NCBI GenBank assembly: GCA_937898665.1
Contig: CALEIY010000138.1
Span: forward strand, 1-41,869
Reading direction: 5' to 3'
From: Candidatus Bathyarchaeota archaeon
GTDB lineage: Archaea; Thermoproteota; Bathyarchaeia; TCS64; B23
Length of the DNA stretch: 41,869 nt
Part shown: positions 14,487 through 23,556 of the stretch, piece after piece
Numbering within the stretch: the first letter of the stretch is position 1
Layout: each line of letters opens with the position of its first letter
The notes under the pieces: generated by a model
The model's input: the letters and a program-made list of their open reading frames with translations, nothing else
Told to the model about the DNA's origin: nothing
Database searches by the model: none
Made by a program: the position numbers and the translations under genes

Positions 14487-15944
14487 TTATTCTCCGGCCC
14501 TGGGGCAGTGTTTATAGACGATCTCTATGGCTTTGACCAGCGCCTTGACGGCTGTTCGGGCGTTCTCCTCTATGAAGTTTCCCTCCTCGTCGAGGGTTCC
14601 TAGGCCTGGGGCGAGGAAGATGTTTCCGCTGTATATCGTCGCTGGGTAGACTCCCATCATGGCTGTTGCCTCCATTATGAGGTTGGTTCCTGCGAAGAGG
14701 TCTTCGGCTGAGAAGATGGGTAGGCCCCATCGCCCGTCGCTCCAGGTCTTCTCATAGTTGACCTCGGTTCCGCCCATGGTGTAGGATTTGGTTATTATGA
14801 GGCCCTCCCTCAGCCAGTCTGGCTCCAGCAGCCTAAACTCCTCCTCTATGACCCTATGCATCTCATCGATGGGCCTTCTCACCTTCTCGGGTTCATCCCT
14901 CAAGACCTTTAGGACGGCTGTCATGCCTACGACGGCGTCTCTCCCAGGGTCGCAGAGGGAGAAGAGGGCCTTGCTATGCGATGAGACCTCCCCATAGCGT
15001 TCTCCGCCGAGGCCGAGGCTTTTTCTAATCGGGTTCATCACCTCCTCGTGGCCGACGATGAGGCCGCTCGTCGGCGCCCTCACAACCTTATCCATGCTCC
15101 ACATCATCACATGCGCCCCCACGTCTCTGGGGTGATAGCCGAAGCTGGGGACTCCGCTGGCGCAGTCTATGACGTAGGGTATGTCATACTCCTCCGCCAG
15201 CCTCCCCATCAACCTCTTCAGCCTTGGAACTCCGTCGGGGTCTTTCTCCCCATAGCCGTAGCCTGGCGTGTCGTAGCCTATGCTCTCTATGCCGACGAGG
15301 TAGGGGGCATGCCTCTCCGCTGTCCGTCTCATACGCTCTATGGAGCCTTCAGCCTCCACGTCGGTTAGGAGGGGGACGACGCTATACTTTATGCCATGGC
15401 ATTCATATCTGGCTCCGGCGAGGCGGACGAAGACCGCATCCAAGTTGTGGAGGCTCTTCCCCTCTACAGCCAACTCGCCGCCCGTGCAGCTTCTATCGGC
15501 ATATAGCCCCTTATACCTCGGTGGATAGGGCCTGCCATAGCCGGCCATGAACTCGTAGTCCTCGCCGTAGGGGGCGATGAACCTCGCTCTATAGGCGTCG
15601 CCCCGCCTCATGGTTGGAGGGGCGAAGAGGACCTCGAAGACGACTCGGAGCGCCGCCTCACAGGTGTTGGTGGCCGCGGCGTCATACTCGTCGCCGAAGA
15701 GGTCTTTGACGACGCATCGAAGCTCATCCTCAACCCTGCGCATGGGGAGAACTGGAACCCTATTAGCCTCCTCCATCGCCTCCAACACATATCGGGGGAG
15801 AGGCCCTGGACAGGAGGAGCTCCCTGGATAGAGGCCCACCCGACCCTTCAAGTCGCCGACGAGCTCCTCTCCCACCCTCCTAGCCTCGGAGAGGATCTCG
15901 AAGCGGCGCTCCCAGAGTCTTTGATACCACTCGAAGCGATACAT
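14487..15944 (-). CDS. Fold-type I PLP-dependent enzyme of unknown substrate
   Basis: The 485-residue protein shows fold-type I PLP features: AATNTCEAALR near residue 91 (phosphate-binding turn), YVIDCASG with Asp260 contacting the PLP ring nitrogen, and MWSMDKVVRAPTSGLIVG with Lys286 as the likely Schiff-base lysine. The start LYPGSSSCPGPLPRYVLEAM resembles class V aminotransferases and SelA-like enzymes. I cannot name the reaction; transaminase, lyase and cysteine-desulfurase-like chemistry are all possible. It lies 41 bp after the ferredoxin oxidoreductase beta gene on the same strand, with its own TATA-like element (GTAATATC near 15973), so it may be transcribed separately. It is longer than most class V members (about 380-420 residues). 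Confidence 0.65.
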   Translation of the reverse strand: MYRFEWYQRLWERRFEILSEARRVGEELVGDLKGRVGLYPGSSSCPGPLPRYVLEAMEEANRVPVLPMRRVEDELRCVVKDLFGDEYDAAATNTCEAALRVVFEVLFAPPTMRRGDAYRARFIAPYGEDYEFMAGYGRPYPPRYKGLYADRSCTGGELAVEGKSLHNLDAVFVRLAGARYECHGIKYSVVPLLTDVEAEGSIERMRRTAERHAPYLVGIESIGYDTPGYGYGEKDPDGVPRLKRLMGRLAEEYDIPYVIDCASGVPSFGYHPRDVGAHVMMWSMDKVVRAPTSGLIVGHEEVMNPIRKSLGLGGERYGEVSSHSKALFSLCDPGRDAVVGMTAVLKVLRDEPEKVRRPIDEMHRVIEEEFRLLEPDWLREGLIITKSYTMGGTEVNYEKTWSDGRWGLPIFSAEDLFAGTNLIMEATAMMGVYPATIYSGNIFLAPGLGTLDEEGNFIEENARTAVKALVKAIEIVYKHCPRAGE

Positions 15945-15985
15945 CTCAATAATGGAGTGGCTTCTCGGGGATATTACCCTACTGG

Positions 15986-16843
15986 CTAGGAGAGCTCCTC
16001 GAGGAGGGGTGTTAGATCGGGGGTTTTCAACGGCTGAAATGCTAGGGATCCCCTTCTCAGCGGTGGGAAGTGTTCATGGTAGAGGGGTCTCTCCTCCCTG
16101 TAGAGTATCCCTATTGGTATCCTCTCACCCCACTCTACGGCCCTTCGATAGGCTTCCTCCAGGCTGTGGGGGTCATGCCCCTCCTCCTCCAGCTTATAGA
16201 CTCGCTCCCTATACCACTCATAGGTGTTCACCCTGTTCCACACTATACAGGGCTGAAGCACATCGATGAGGGCGAAGCCCCTATGCCTGATGGCCTCCTT
16301 CAGCAGCATAGTCAGATGCCGGACGTCTCCGGCGAAGCCCCTCGCGACGAAGCTCGCCCCGCTGGCGAGGGCCTGAAGCAGCGGATTTATAGGCTGTTCA
16401 TAGGCTCCCCTAGGCGTGGAGCGGGTTCTGAAGCCGGGTTCACTCGTCGGCGAAGTCTGACCCGTTGTTAGGGCGTAGACGAGGTTGTCGTGGACGATAT
16501 ACTTCACGTCGACATTCCTCCTCGCCGTATGGCTTAGATGCCCCATCCCTATGCTGTAGGCGTCCCCATCGCCGGCGAAGCCGAGAACCGTCAGCCTCTG
16601 ATTCGCCAATTTTATACCCGTCGCGACGGGCAGCACCCTCCCATGGAGGACGTGGATCCCATTCACCCTGATATAATTCGTCATGCGTCCATGGCATCCT
16701 ATACCCGTGACGGCCACCACCTCCTCTCGTCTGAGGCCCAGCTCGACGATGGCCCTCTTAACTGCCGTCAATATGGCATAGTTTCCACAGCCTGGACACC
16801 AGGTGATCCTGGCCGGCGTTGAGAGCTCCTCCATCGTCGTCAT
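15986..16843 (-). CDS. 2-oxoacid:ferredoxin oxidoreductase, beta subunit
   Basis: The TPP-binding subunit, about 285 residues, has the N-terminal WCPGCGNYAIL motif with two Cys that usually help ligate the iron-sulfur cluster, a third Cys in TGIGCHGR, and the TPP/Mg site GDGDAYSIGMGHL. It acts with the fused alpha/gamma subunit encoded just upstream to decarboxylate a 2-oxoacid (pyruvate, 2-oxoglutarate or a broad range) and reduce ferredoxin. The ATG at 16843 overlaps the upstream stop as ATGA, so I prefer it over the in-frame ATG at 16870. Confidence 0.93.
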   Translation of the reverse strand: MTTMEELSTPARITWCPGCGNYAILTAVKRAIVELGLRREEVVAVTGIGCHGRMTNYIRVNGIHVLHGRVLPVATGIKLANQRLTVLGFAGDGDAYSIGMGHLSHTARRNVDVKYIVHDNLVYALTTGQTSPTSEPGFRTRSTPRGAYEQPINPLLQALASGASFVARGFAGDVRHLTMLLKEAIRHRGFALIDVLQPCIVWNRVNTYEWYRERVYKLEEEGHDPHSLEEAYRRAVEWGERIPIGILYREERPLYHEHFPPLRRGSLAFQPLKTPDLTPLLEELS

Positions 16844-18591
16844 CGCATCACCCCCCGTATGGCGTTGCATATCTGACCTGGATTTACGGGTCGCCCATCG
16901 TATCGTAGAAGCCTGTGCTCCAGTGTGACACCCGTGTGGAGTTTGATGAGGGAGCCGAGTTGACCTGTCTTATTCATCTCCACTAGGAGTTTCGGCTCAT
17001 CGCCGCTTAGGAGCTCCTCAACCCTCTCAGCTGGGAAGGGTTCTAGGTAGACCACCTGGATGAATCTCGCCTTTATACCCTCACCCTCCAGCATCCTCAG
17101 GGCTTCGAGGGCCGGCCCCTTCGTTGATCCCCAGCCGACTATTGTGGCCTCAGCCTCCTCGGAGCCATAGACTCTCACGGGGTTGAGGCGTTCGATCTCC
17201 CTCCGCAGGGCTTTAAGCTTCCTAAAGCGCTTATCCATCATCGCCTTCACCATCTCGGGATTTGTCGTCGCGAAGCCATACTCGTCATGTTCATTTGTGT
17301 TGGCCAGCATCGTCGCCCCCTCTATGCCCGGAATGATCCTCGGCGAGATGCCACTCTCCGTCAACCTGTATCTCCGATACTCCTCATCACCGCTCCACTC
17401 GGTGAGGAGCTCCCCCCTATCTATGCCGACTCTAGAGGGGTCGAAGGGCCTCGTCGATCTATGACTCTCAGCGAGATACTTGTCAGCTAGGATTATGACC
17501 GGTATCTGAAACCTCTCGGCGAGGTTGAAGGCCTCCATGGTTAGGTAGAAGCATTCATCGACATCTCCTGGCGCCACCACAACCCTTGGGAATTCACCTT
17601 GGGAGGCGTGGATGGTGAACAGTAGATCGCCCTGGGAGGTGTAGGTTGCCATACCCGTGCTCGGCCCCGGCCGCTGATTGATGACGACGACGATGGGGGT
17701 CTCCGTCATCGCCGCTAGGCCTAGAGCCTCAGTCATGAGGCAGAAGCCTCCACCGGAGGTGGCTGTCATGGCTCTGACCCCCGCATAGGCGGCTCCGATG
17801 ACCATGTTTATCGCCGCTATCTCGCTCTCCGGCTGCACTACGACCATACCCGCCTCCTCGTCGTGAGCTGCGAGGTAGTGGAGTATGGGCGTCGCCGGCG
17901 TCATGGGATAGGCGGCGTAGAATCGGCATCCAGCCCCTATGGCCCCCAGGGCTATGGCCTCGTTTCCAGTCACCATGATCCTCTCATCACGGCTTTTAGA
18001 GGTCTCCACTCGGCATCCTAAACCCTCGAAATTCCTCTCAGCGTATTCGTAGCCTCTATCCAAGGCCTTGATGTTCATCTCTATTATTCCCTCCCTCCCC
18101 TTGAAGGTGTCCCTGATGACGCCCCTCATCGTCTCGGGGTTGAAGCCTATCAGGGAGAGGGCTACCCCGAGGGCGGCGGTGTTCCTAACAACCCTCGGCC
18201 CTCCAATCTCCTTGACGATGCCCGTCAGCGGCGTCGGATAGGTCTTCACATCGCCCCTCAGCTCCCTCGGATCTAGCTTGCCCTCCTCATCGTAGATCAC
18301 GCCTCCACCTGGATAGAGGTCGTTGATGTGGAGCTCTATGCTCTCATCGTTTAGGGCTATGAGAAGGTCGACGCCATCCCCCTGGCTGTATACCTCGCGT
18401 TCGGAGGCTCTTAGGATATAGAAGTTGTGTCCACCCCTTATGAGGGAGGGATAGTCGTTGACCCCGAAGATGTGGAGGCCGCCCCGCATCAACGCCCTCC
18501 CGAGGAGGGAGCCGCTCCGCATAATGCCCTGCCCAGCCTCTCCACCGATCAGAAAGGATATCGTCTCATCTTTGATGCCGATGCAGACCAT
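16840..18591 (-). CDS. 2-oxoacid:ferredoxin oxidoreductase, fused gamma-alpha subunit
   Basis: The 583-residue protein joins a gamma domain (about residues 1-190: FLIGGEAGQGIMRSG, FGVNDYPSLIRGG) to a pyrimidine-binding alpha domain (from about 205: GNEAIALGAIGAGCRFYAAYPMTPATPI, TSGGGFCLMTEALGLAAMTETPIV). This fused layout is typical of the two-subunit 2-oxoacid:ferredoxin oxidoreductases of archaea. YPMTPATP carries the threonine motif (YPxTP) that helps bind the 2-oxoacid. The beta subunit follows with a 4-bp overlap. An AT-rich stretch at about 18620-18640 (minus: TTTTTAAAGGTTTAAAG) is the likely promoter. It generates reduced ferredoxin in central carbon metabolism. Confidence 0.93.
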   Translation of the reverse strand: MVCIGIKDETISFLIGGEAGQGIMRSGSLLGRALMRGGLHIFGVNDYPSLIRGGHNFYILRASEREVYSQGDGVDLLIALNDESIELHINDLYPGGGVIYDEEGKLDPRELRGDVKTYPTPLTGIVKEIGGPRVVRNTAALGVALSLIGFNPETMRGVIRDTFKGREGIIEMNIKALDRGYEYAERNFEGLGCRVETSKSRDERIMVTGNEAIALGAIGAGCRFYAAYPMTPATPILHYLAAHDEEAGMVVVQPESEIAAINMVIGAAYAGVRAMTATSGGGFCLMTEALGLAAMTETPIVVVINQRPGPSTGMATYTSQGDLLFTIHASQGEFPRVVVAPGDVDECFYLTMEAFNLAERFQIPVIILADKYLAESHRSTRPFDPSRVGIDRGELLTEWSGDEEYRRYRLTESGISPRIIPGIEGATMLANTNEHDEYGFATTNPEMVKAMMDKRFRKLKALRREIERLNPVRVYGSEEAEATIVGWGSTKGPALEALRMLEGEGIKARFIQVVYLEPFPAERVEELLSGDEPKLLVEMNKTGQLGSLIKLHTGVTLEHRLLRYDGRPVNPGQICNAIRGVMR

Positions 18592-18673
18592 TCTCTATGC
18601 CTAATCTCTCCATTTAATCTTTAAACCTTTAAAAATCGTAATTACCCATCTATGGGGAGCTTAAGAGATATGC

Positions 18674-19357
18674 TTAGTGGAGTCTAACCGTTATGGCTCT
18701 GACGATGTCAGCCGTGTTCTCACACCAGTCCGCTATGGTTTCAAGGGCGTCTAGGAACATGTTCAGCAGTATTAGGGAGCCTGGGGTGAAGTTCTCGAAG
18801 CTGAGGGATGCTAGATGTCTTCTAGCTATGGAGTATAGCTCGTCGATGTCCTCCTCTATCATCTCAACCTCATTCGCCAGCTCTAAGGCCTTATCAGGCT
18901 CTCTAAGCAGCGCCTTCACGCATTTGGAGAGAACTGAGACGCCGTTTATATCCGCCTTACACATATCCTGAGCTGCCTTTTTCATCTCCTCTGGAGCCTT
19001 TTCAAAAGGTATGATGCTGAGGATTCTCCCCGCCTCCCTAGCCCAGTCAGCCACCCAGTCTACAGCCCTCACCAGCTCCATGAGATCTTCACGCTCTGAG
19101 GGGTAGATATCCCTCTTCGTCAGCTCCTCCACCATCTCCCTCCTCAGCCGGTCAGCCTTCATCTCCATCTCCGATACCTCTCTGTAGAGCTTCTCCTTCT
19201 CGCGTAGCCTCCCTTCCGAGGCTGCCTCCACCATCCTATAGAGCTCCTCGACGGCCCTCCTTGTCAGCTCTAGATGTTCCTCCACCATATTTAGAACGGT
19301 CTCCATCCGTTTATCCGCGAACCATCTCAGCAGCCGCCTTCTACCTAGGGTGACCAC
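18674..19357 (-). CDS. PhoU-like (DUF47) phosphate-transport regulatory protein
   Basis: The 227-residue, almost wholly helical protein belongs to the DUF47/TIGR00153 PhoU-like family: repeated helical heptads, an EMEMKADRLRREMV metal-site-like segment near residue 67, and an EVEMIEEDIDELYSIARR segment near 167 in the matching place of the second helical bundle. Members accompany PitA-type and Na/Pi-type phosphate transporters and probably restrain uptake. It lies 40 bp downstream of the Na/phosphate symporter gene on the same strand, supporting that role. Confidence 0.85.
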   Translation of the reverse strand: MVTLGRRRLLRWFADKRMETVLNMVEEHLELTRRAVEELYRMVEAASEGRLREKEKLYREVSEMEMKADRLRREMVEELTKRDIYPSEREDLMELVRAVDWVADWAREAGRILSIIPFEKAPEEMKKAAQDMCKADINGVSVLSKCVKALLREPDKALELANEVEMIEEDIDELYSIARRHLASLSFENFTPGSLILLNMFLDALETIADWCENTADIVRAITVRLH

Positions 19358-19397
19358 GCATCAATAGGGTGTGAAGCCCCTATTTTACTCTTAGCCT

Positions 19398-20609
19398 CTA
19401 TGAGAGGTAGATGATGAGGATGGGGACGATGAAGAAGACGAGGATGACCCAGAAGAGGAGCTCCAGCGCAGCGTGGCGCCCCCTGATCATCCGTCTGCCC
19501 AGCTCCTCCGCTATCCTAATGGGGAGGATCCTCAGCGGTGAGACGAAGAAGATGAGGAAGGCTAGGAGGTTTAGGATGACATGAGCCGATCCCAGCATCA
19601 TGCCGACGAGGCCTCCGGCGAAGTAGCCATAGATCTGCGATAGGTCTAGGGTTGTCGCCACGTTGCATCCGACGAGATATGGATAGGCTCTCTCCAGGTT
19701 GACGATCCTCGTCGCTAGGAAGGGGACGACGAGGCTAGTTCCTATGGAGCTGCTGCCCACCAGCCATGTGATGGTGAAGCCCGTGAGGAATCCCCTAACG
19801 GGATTTTCGAAGGCGGCTGTCACCTTATCCTCCCATCCGGCCTCGACGATCTTGTCCAGCCCCTTCTCTATGAGGCTGAGGGCTGCGACGATGAGGAGGA
19901 ACCAGACGATGAAGAGTAGGACTCCCCCTATTCTCTGGCCTAGAAGATTCGTCATCAGTCTGGTTGTCGGATTCGTTATCGGCTCCTTTATGAGGATGTC
20001 GATGATGGTTCTCTCGAAGGCTGAGAAGAAGCCCTGGAATCCCAGAACCCTATTATAGAAGTCGCCGAGGGCGAGGACTATCCTGCTGAGGAGGCCCATG
20101 GTGATCTCCAAGGTGAAGAAGATGGTGATGGTTAAGACCTCATAGACATCGTCGACGATGACTCCAGGTATCGTCGATCTGAACTCCTCATCTGTGATGC
20201 CTCGGCGGAGGCCGAAGACGACGATCGTATTCGTAATCGTCGTTCCGAGATTCGCCCCCAGGACTATGGGAACCCCGAATCTGATGGCTGATGTGAGGGA
20301 GAGGCCTCCGGCCACCATCCCCGACATAGAGACCATGGTGGTTGCAACGACGGCGCTGCTGCTCTGAACCAGCGATGTGCCCAATATCCCTATGGCCAAA
20401 CCCGTTATCGGAGCCGTCTGGGCGTTAACCATCGCTAGTATGCCCCTCTGCCACTCAGCGAAGATGAGCTTGAAACTCGCCTTCACACCCTCCAGGGAGG
20501 TGATGAAGAGGAAGACGCCGAGGACAACCATCGCTACGAGGAGGAGCCTACTCTTAAGGGGGCCTTGGGATCCCCTAGAAACACCGGCTCCAACCCTCGA
20601 TTCAGCCAT
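19398..20609 (-). CDS. Na/Pi cotransporter-family membrane protein
   Basis: The 403-residue integral membrane protein has the inverted-repeat QSSS motifs of the Na+/phosphate cotransporter II family (PF02690): GTSLVQSSSAVVATTMVS with GANLGTTITNT in the first half, and LVGSSSIGTSLVVPFLA with GCNVATTLD in the second. About eight to nine hydrophobic helices are visible. The second repeat has GSSS in place of QSSS. It probably imports phosphate with sodium, and the downstream PhoU-like gene may control it. The AT-rich stretch 20610-20665 (minus: GATAAATTAACTTTTAATTC) serves as promoter. Confidence 0.88.
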   Translation of the reverse strand: MAESRVGAGVSRGSQGPLKSRLLLVAMVVLGVFLFITSLEGVKASFKLIFAEWQRGILAMVNAQTAPITGLAIGILGTSLVQSSSAVVATTMVSMSGMVAGGLSLTSAIRFGVPIVLGANLGTTITNTIVVFGLRRGITDEEFRSTIPGVIVDDVYEVLTITIFFTLEITMGLLSRIVLALGDFYNRVLGFQGFFSAFERTIIDILIKEPITNPTTRLMTNLLGQRIGGVLLFIVWFLLIVAALSLIEKGLDKIVEAGWEDKVTAAFENPVRGFLTGFTITWLVGSSSIGTSLVVPFLATRIVNLERAYPYLVGCNVATTLDLSQIYGYFAGGLVGMMLGSAHVILNLLAFLIFFVSPLRILPIRIAEELGRRMIRGRHAALELLFWVILVFFIVPILIIYLS

Positions 20610-20665
20610 CTAATTGAGGTTCAAACTCTAGAATTAAAAGTTAATTTATCTAATCTATATAGATT

Positions 20666-21265
20666 TTAGAGCTCCCTATAGTCAGCTGCCAGCTCCAGTA
20701 GGCTGACGTCGAAGCGTCTGAGGAGTTCATCTAGGAGTCTCAGGGGGAGGCCGACGACGTTGTAGAAGCATCCCTCGATGCGCTCGACGAGGAGGGCTCC
20801 TAGGCCCTGGATGGCGTATCCTCCGGCTCGGCCGATGGATTCGCCGATGGAGGCGTAGAGGCTGATCTCCTCGTCGCTGAGCCTCCTCATGTGGACTATC
20901 GTCTCCTCAACTCCCTGCTCCAATCGTCGGGAGGATGCATCCACCACGGCGAGGCCTGTTAGAACCCTATGGCTTGAGGCGTTCAGCAGCCTCAAGGTCT
21001 CCATCACCTCCTCCCTGCTTCTGGACTTCCCTATTATGCGGCTGCCATGGGTTATGAGGGTGTCGGCGCCGATGATGAGGCCCTCCCCAAGGGTTTCAGC
21101 CACTCTTAGGGCTTTTCTCCTAGCGTTCTCTAGGGCTATCTCCCTGGGTTCTCCCACGGCCTCCTCCACCTCGCCTGGGTCTACTGCCTCGAAGGGTATG
21201 CCCAGACGCCTTAGAAGCCATCTCCTAGCCTCGGATCTAGATGCCAGGATCAGCCGAGCCCTCAT
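20666..21265 (-). CDS. maf: Maf-family nucleoside triphosphate pyrophosphatase
   Basis: The 199-residue product has the Maf signature from its first strand: LILASRSEARRWLLRRLGIPFEAV, then ENARRKALRVAE, IIGADTLITHGSRIIGKSRS with the catalytic Asp, and the C-terminal RAGGYAIQGLGALLVERIEGCFYNVVGLPL. Maf proteins hydrolyse non-canonical or canonical NTPs (dTTP, UTP, modified bases) to NMPs, acting as house-cleaning enzymes. The ATG at 21265 lies 28 bp from a TATA-like GCTTAAAG (centre 21293), which interleaves with the promoter of the divergent ogt gene. Confidence 0.93.
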   Translation of the reverse strand: MRARLILASRSEARRWLLRRLGIPFEAVDPGEVEEAVGEPREIALENARRKALRVAETLGEGLIIGADTLITHGSRIIGKSRSREEVMETLRLLNASSHRVLTGLAVVDASSRRLEQGVEETIVHMRRLSDEEISLYASIGESIGRAGGYAIQGLGALLVERIEGCFYNVVGLPLRLLDELLRRFDVSLLELAADYREL

Positions 21266-21274
21266 CCCCCAGGG

Positions 21275-21297
21275 TTAAATACTGTTAGGCTTTAAGC
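21275..21297. promoter_or_regulatory. Interleaved divergent promoters of maf and ogt
   Basis: The plus TATA (TTAAAT, 21275-21280) lies 27 bp before the ogt ATG at 21305. The minus TATA (GCTTAAAG, 21290-21297) lies 28 bp before the maf ATG at 21265. Each TATA is nearer the other gene, so the two initiation complexes would occlude each other. Confidence 0.5.
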
Positions 21298-21304
21298 TTG
21301 AGGG

Positions 21305-21847
21305 ATGGAACGGGCCTACTATACAGGCATAGAGACGCCTATAGGGGTTTTATGGGCCGCCTCTACGGATGAGGGTCTTCTGAGACTCGCCTTCCCAAGG
21401 CCGAGGGAGGTCTTCCTTGAGTCCCTTCAAGGATTTGAGGTGGTGGAGGAGCCTGAGCGATTTGAGGAGCTCTCGATACTGCTGGGGGAATACTTCGAGG
21501 GGCATCCCGTCGACTTCGATATACCCCTAGACCTAAGGGGGACGGAGTTTCAGAGGGCTGTATGGGAGGCTATGAGGCGCATACCCTATGGAAGGGTCTC
21601 AACCTATGGGAGGATAGCTGAGATGGTTAGCCGTCCAGGGGCGGCGAGGGCTGTGGGGAACGCCGTGGCGAGAAATCCCATAGTCATAGTCATCCCATGC
21701 CATAGGGTTGTGAGATCCAACGGCGATATAGGCGAATTCAGCTCGGGGGTGGAGTTGAAGAGGCGGCTCCTATCCATAGAGGGAGTCCTCGAAGCCAGCT
21801 CGGAGCTGTCGGAGCGTAGGCAGCTCCTCAGCCATCTATGGCCCTAA
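21305..21847 (+). CDS. ogt: Methylated-DNA--protein-cysteine methyltransferase
   Basis: The 180-residue protein has the alkyl-acceptor motif IPCHRVV (Cys near residue 132), preceded by the helix-turn-helix recognition segment RIPYGRVSTYGRIAEMVSRPGAARAVGNA and followed by GEFSSGVELKR. It transfers O6-alkyl groups from guanine to its own cysteine in a suicidal repair reaction. The N-terminal domain (1-80) is the usual divergent alpha/beta part. The C-terminal extension beyond the LL-x-EG motif is about 20 residues. The ATG at 21305 is placed leaderless by the TATA element 27 bp upstream. Confidence 0.95.
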   Translation: MERAYYTGIETPIGVLWAASTDEGLLRLAFPRPREVFLESLQGFEVVEEPERFEELSILLGEYFEGHPVDFDIPLDLRGTEFQRAVWEAMRRIPYGRVSTYGRIAEMVSRPGAARAVGNAVARNPIVIVIPCHRVVRSNGDIGEFSSGVELKRRLLSIEGVLEASSELSERRQLLSHLWP

Positions 21848-21905
21848 TCAACAGCTCTTTTTCCATGGAAAAACCCTTTTCAACCCTCAAACCCCTCTAT
21901 CTGGG

Positions 21906-23030
21906 ATGAAGGCTCTAGAGGGCATAAGGGTTCTAGACCTAACCCACGCCCACGCCGGGCCGATATGCACCATGTTCCTCGCAGCTCTGGGGGCTGAGGT
22001 CATAAAGATCGAGCCTCCATGGGGCGAGATGACGAGGATGTTTCCACCGCTGGTTAAGGGGGTAAGCCCCTACTTCGCTTTTATAAACCGCTGTAAGCTC
22101 GGTGTAACCCTCAACCTCAAACATCCTAAAGGCGTGGAGCTCTTCAAGAGGCTGGTGAAGGTCTCCGACATCGTCGTTGAGAATTTCAGGCCTGGAACCA
22201 TGGAGCGATTGGGAATTGGGTGGGAGACCCTTAAAGAGCTGAATCCCCGCATCATATTGGCGTCGATCTCGGGATTCGGGCAGACGGGTCCCTGGAGGGA
22301 TCGTCGAAGCTTCGATCTCATAGCGCAAGCCTCCAGTGGATATATGTGGCTTATGAGGGATAGCATCGACCCTGAGGGGCCTCCACACCTGGCTCCCGAG
22401 GCCATAGCGGACACCATACCTGGGCTTTCCCTCCTCATAGGTATCCTGGCTGCGCTCATCTATAGGGAGAAGACTGGCCGTGGTCAGCGGATCGACGTCG
22501 CCCAGATGGACTCGATGATAGCTGTGAGTCAGAGCTTCTCCTTCTGGCATCTCGCCAAGACGACGATGGATAGGGCTGTCAGAGGCTTCGGAGTCTACGA
22601 CGCCTTCAAGGCGAGGGATGGCTATGTAGCCATAGCTGTTCAGACGGGTAGGATGGAGGATGCCATGAGGGAGCTTATGGGCGTCGAGGAGGTCACCTAT
22701 GAAGCTGTCGCCAACTGGGTCTCGGAGCGAACCGTGAAGGAGGTGGTGGACACCCTAGTCGAGCTTGGAATCCCCGTGGCCCCCGTCAATGATCTCGACG
22801 CCGTGATGCGAAACGAGCAGGCGAGGGCGAGGGAGATGTTCGTCAAGGTCGTCCACCCCAAGCTCGGCGAGATCCTCCTACCCGGCTTCCACATAAAGCT
22901 TTCAGAGACGCCAGGCGACATCTCTAGGCCTGCCCCACTTCTAGGTCAGCATAACAGGGAGGTCTACAGCCGTCTCCTAGGCCTATCCGAAGAGGAGTTG
23001 GAGGAGCTTCGGAGGGAGGGCGTAATCTAA
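21906..23030 (+). CDS. Class III (CaiB/BaiF) CoA-transferase family protein
   Basis: The 374-residue protein has the family start ALEGIRVLDLTHAHAGPICTMFLAALGAEVIKIEPP, the VVENFRPGTMERLGIGWETLKELNPRIILASISGFGQTGP block, and a YMWLMRDSIDPEGPPH segment holding the expected catalytic Asp near 163. These enzymes move CoA between organic acids by an aspartyl-CoA anhydride route. Substrates cannot be read from the sequence. The next gene starts 16 bp later on the same strand. No acyl-CoA dehydrogenase or ligase gene accompanies it, so pathway context is missing. Confidence 0.88.
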   Translation: MKALEGIRVLDLTHAHAGPICTMFLAALGAEVIKIEPPWGEMTRMFPPLVKGVSPYFAFINRCKLGVTLNLKHPKGVELFKRLVKVSDIVVENFRPGTMERLGIGWETLKELNPRIILASISGFGQTGPWRDRRSFDLIAQASSGYMWLMRDSIDPEGPPHLAPEAIADTIPGLSLLIGILAALIYREKTGRGQRIDVAQMDSMIAVSQSFSFWHLAKTTMDRAVRGFGVYDAFKARDGYVAIAVQTGRMEDAMRELMGVEEVTYEAVANWVSERTVKEVVDTLVELGIPVAPVNDLDAVMRNEQARAREMFVKVVHPKLGEILLPGFHIKLSETPGDISRPAPLLGQHNREVYSRLLGLSEEELEELRREGVI

Positions 23031-23046
23031 GGGGTGGAGGCTGAGG

Positions 23047-23556
23047 GTGGGGAGGAGATTCCTTTTAACCGGCATGCCTGGATCGGGGAAGTCCACGGTG
23101 GTCAGGAGATGCGTTGAGAGGCTGAGGGCGAGAGGCCTAACAGTCGGGGGCATATCAACCCCCGAGGTGAGGAGGGGAGGCCGTAGAGTCGCCTTCGAGG
23201 TCGTCGACCTGGCAACAGGCCGGAGAGGCCTAATGGCCTCGGTGGACATCAAGTCTCCCCATAGAGTTGGGAGATACGGCGTCGATGTAGAGGGCTTCGA
23301 GGCTGTAGCCCTCCCAGCCTTGAGATACGCAGAGGAGAGCTGCGACGTCATCTGCATCGATGAGATCGGCCGGATGGAGCTATACTCCAAGGCCTTCGAG
23401 GAGGTTGTTAGGCGTATACTAGATGGAGTCAAGCCGGTAATCGCCGTGGTTCATAGACGCTACGCCGAAGCCTATAGGCGTTATGGGGAGCTCCTATGGG
23501 TGACGAGGGAGCGGGTTGATCGATTGGTCTCCTATATAGTGGGTGAGCTGCTATGA
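23047..23556 (+). CDS. THEP1-type nucleoside-triphosphatase
   Basis: The 169-residue P-loop protein has Walker A GMPGSGKST at residues 9-17 and a Walker-B-like VICIDEIGRMELYSKAFEE near 100-117, the diagnostic block of the THEP1/DUF265 NTPase family, along with GGISTPEVRRGGRRVAFEVVDL. Characterised thermophile members hydrolyse NTPs slowly without known biological partner. The start is a GTG at 23047. It overlaps rnhB by 4 bp (ATGA), suggesting co-translation. Confidence 0.9.
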   Translation: MGRRFLLTGMPGSGKSTVVRRCVERLRARGLTVGGISTPEVRRGGRRVAFEVVDLATGRRGLMASVDIKSPHRVGRYGVDVEGFEAVALPALRYAEESCDVICIDEIGRMELYSKAFEEVVRRILDGVKPVIAVVHRRYAEAYRRYGELLWVTRERVDRLVSYIVGELL

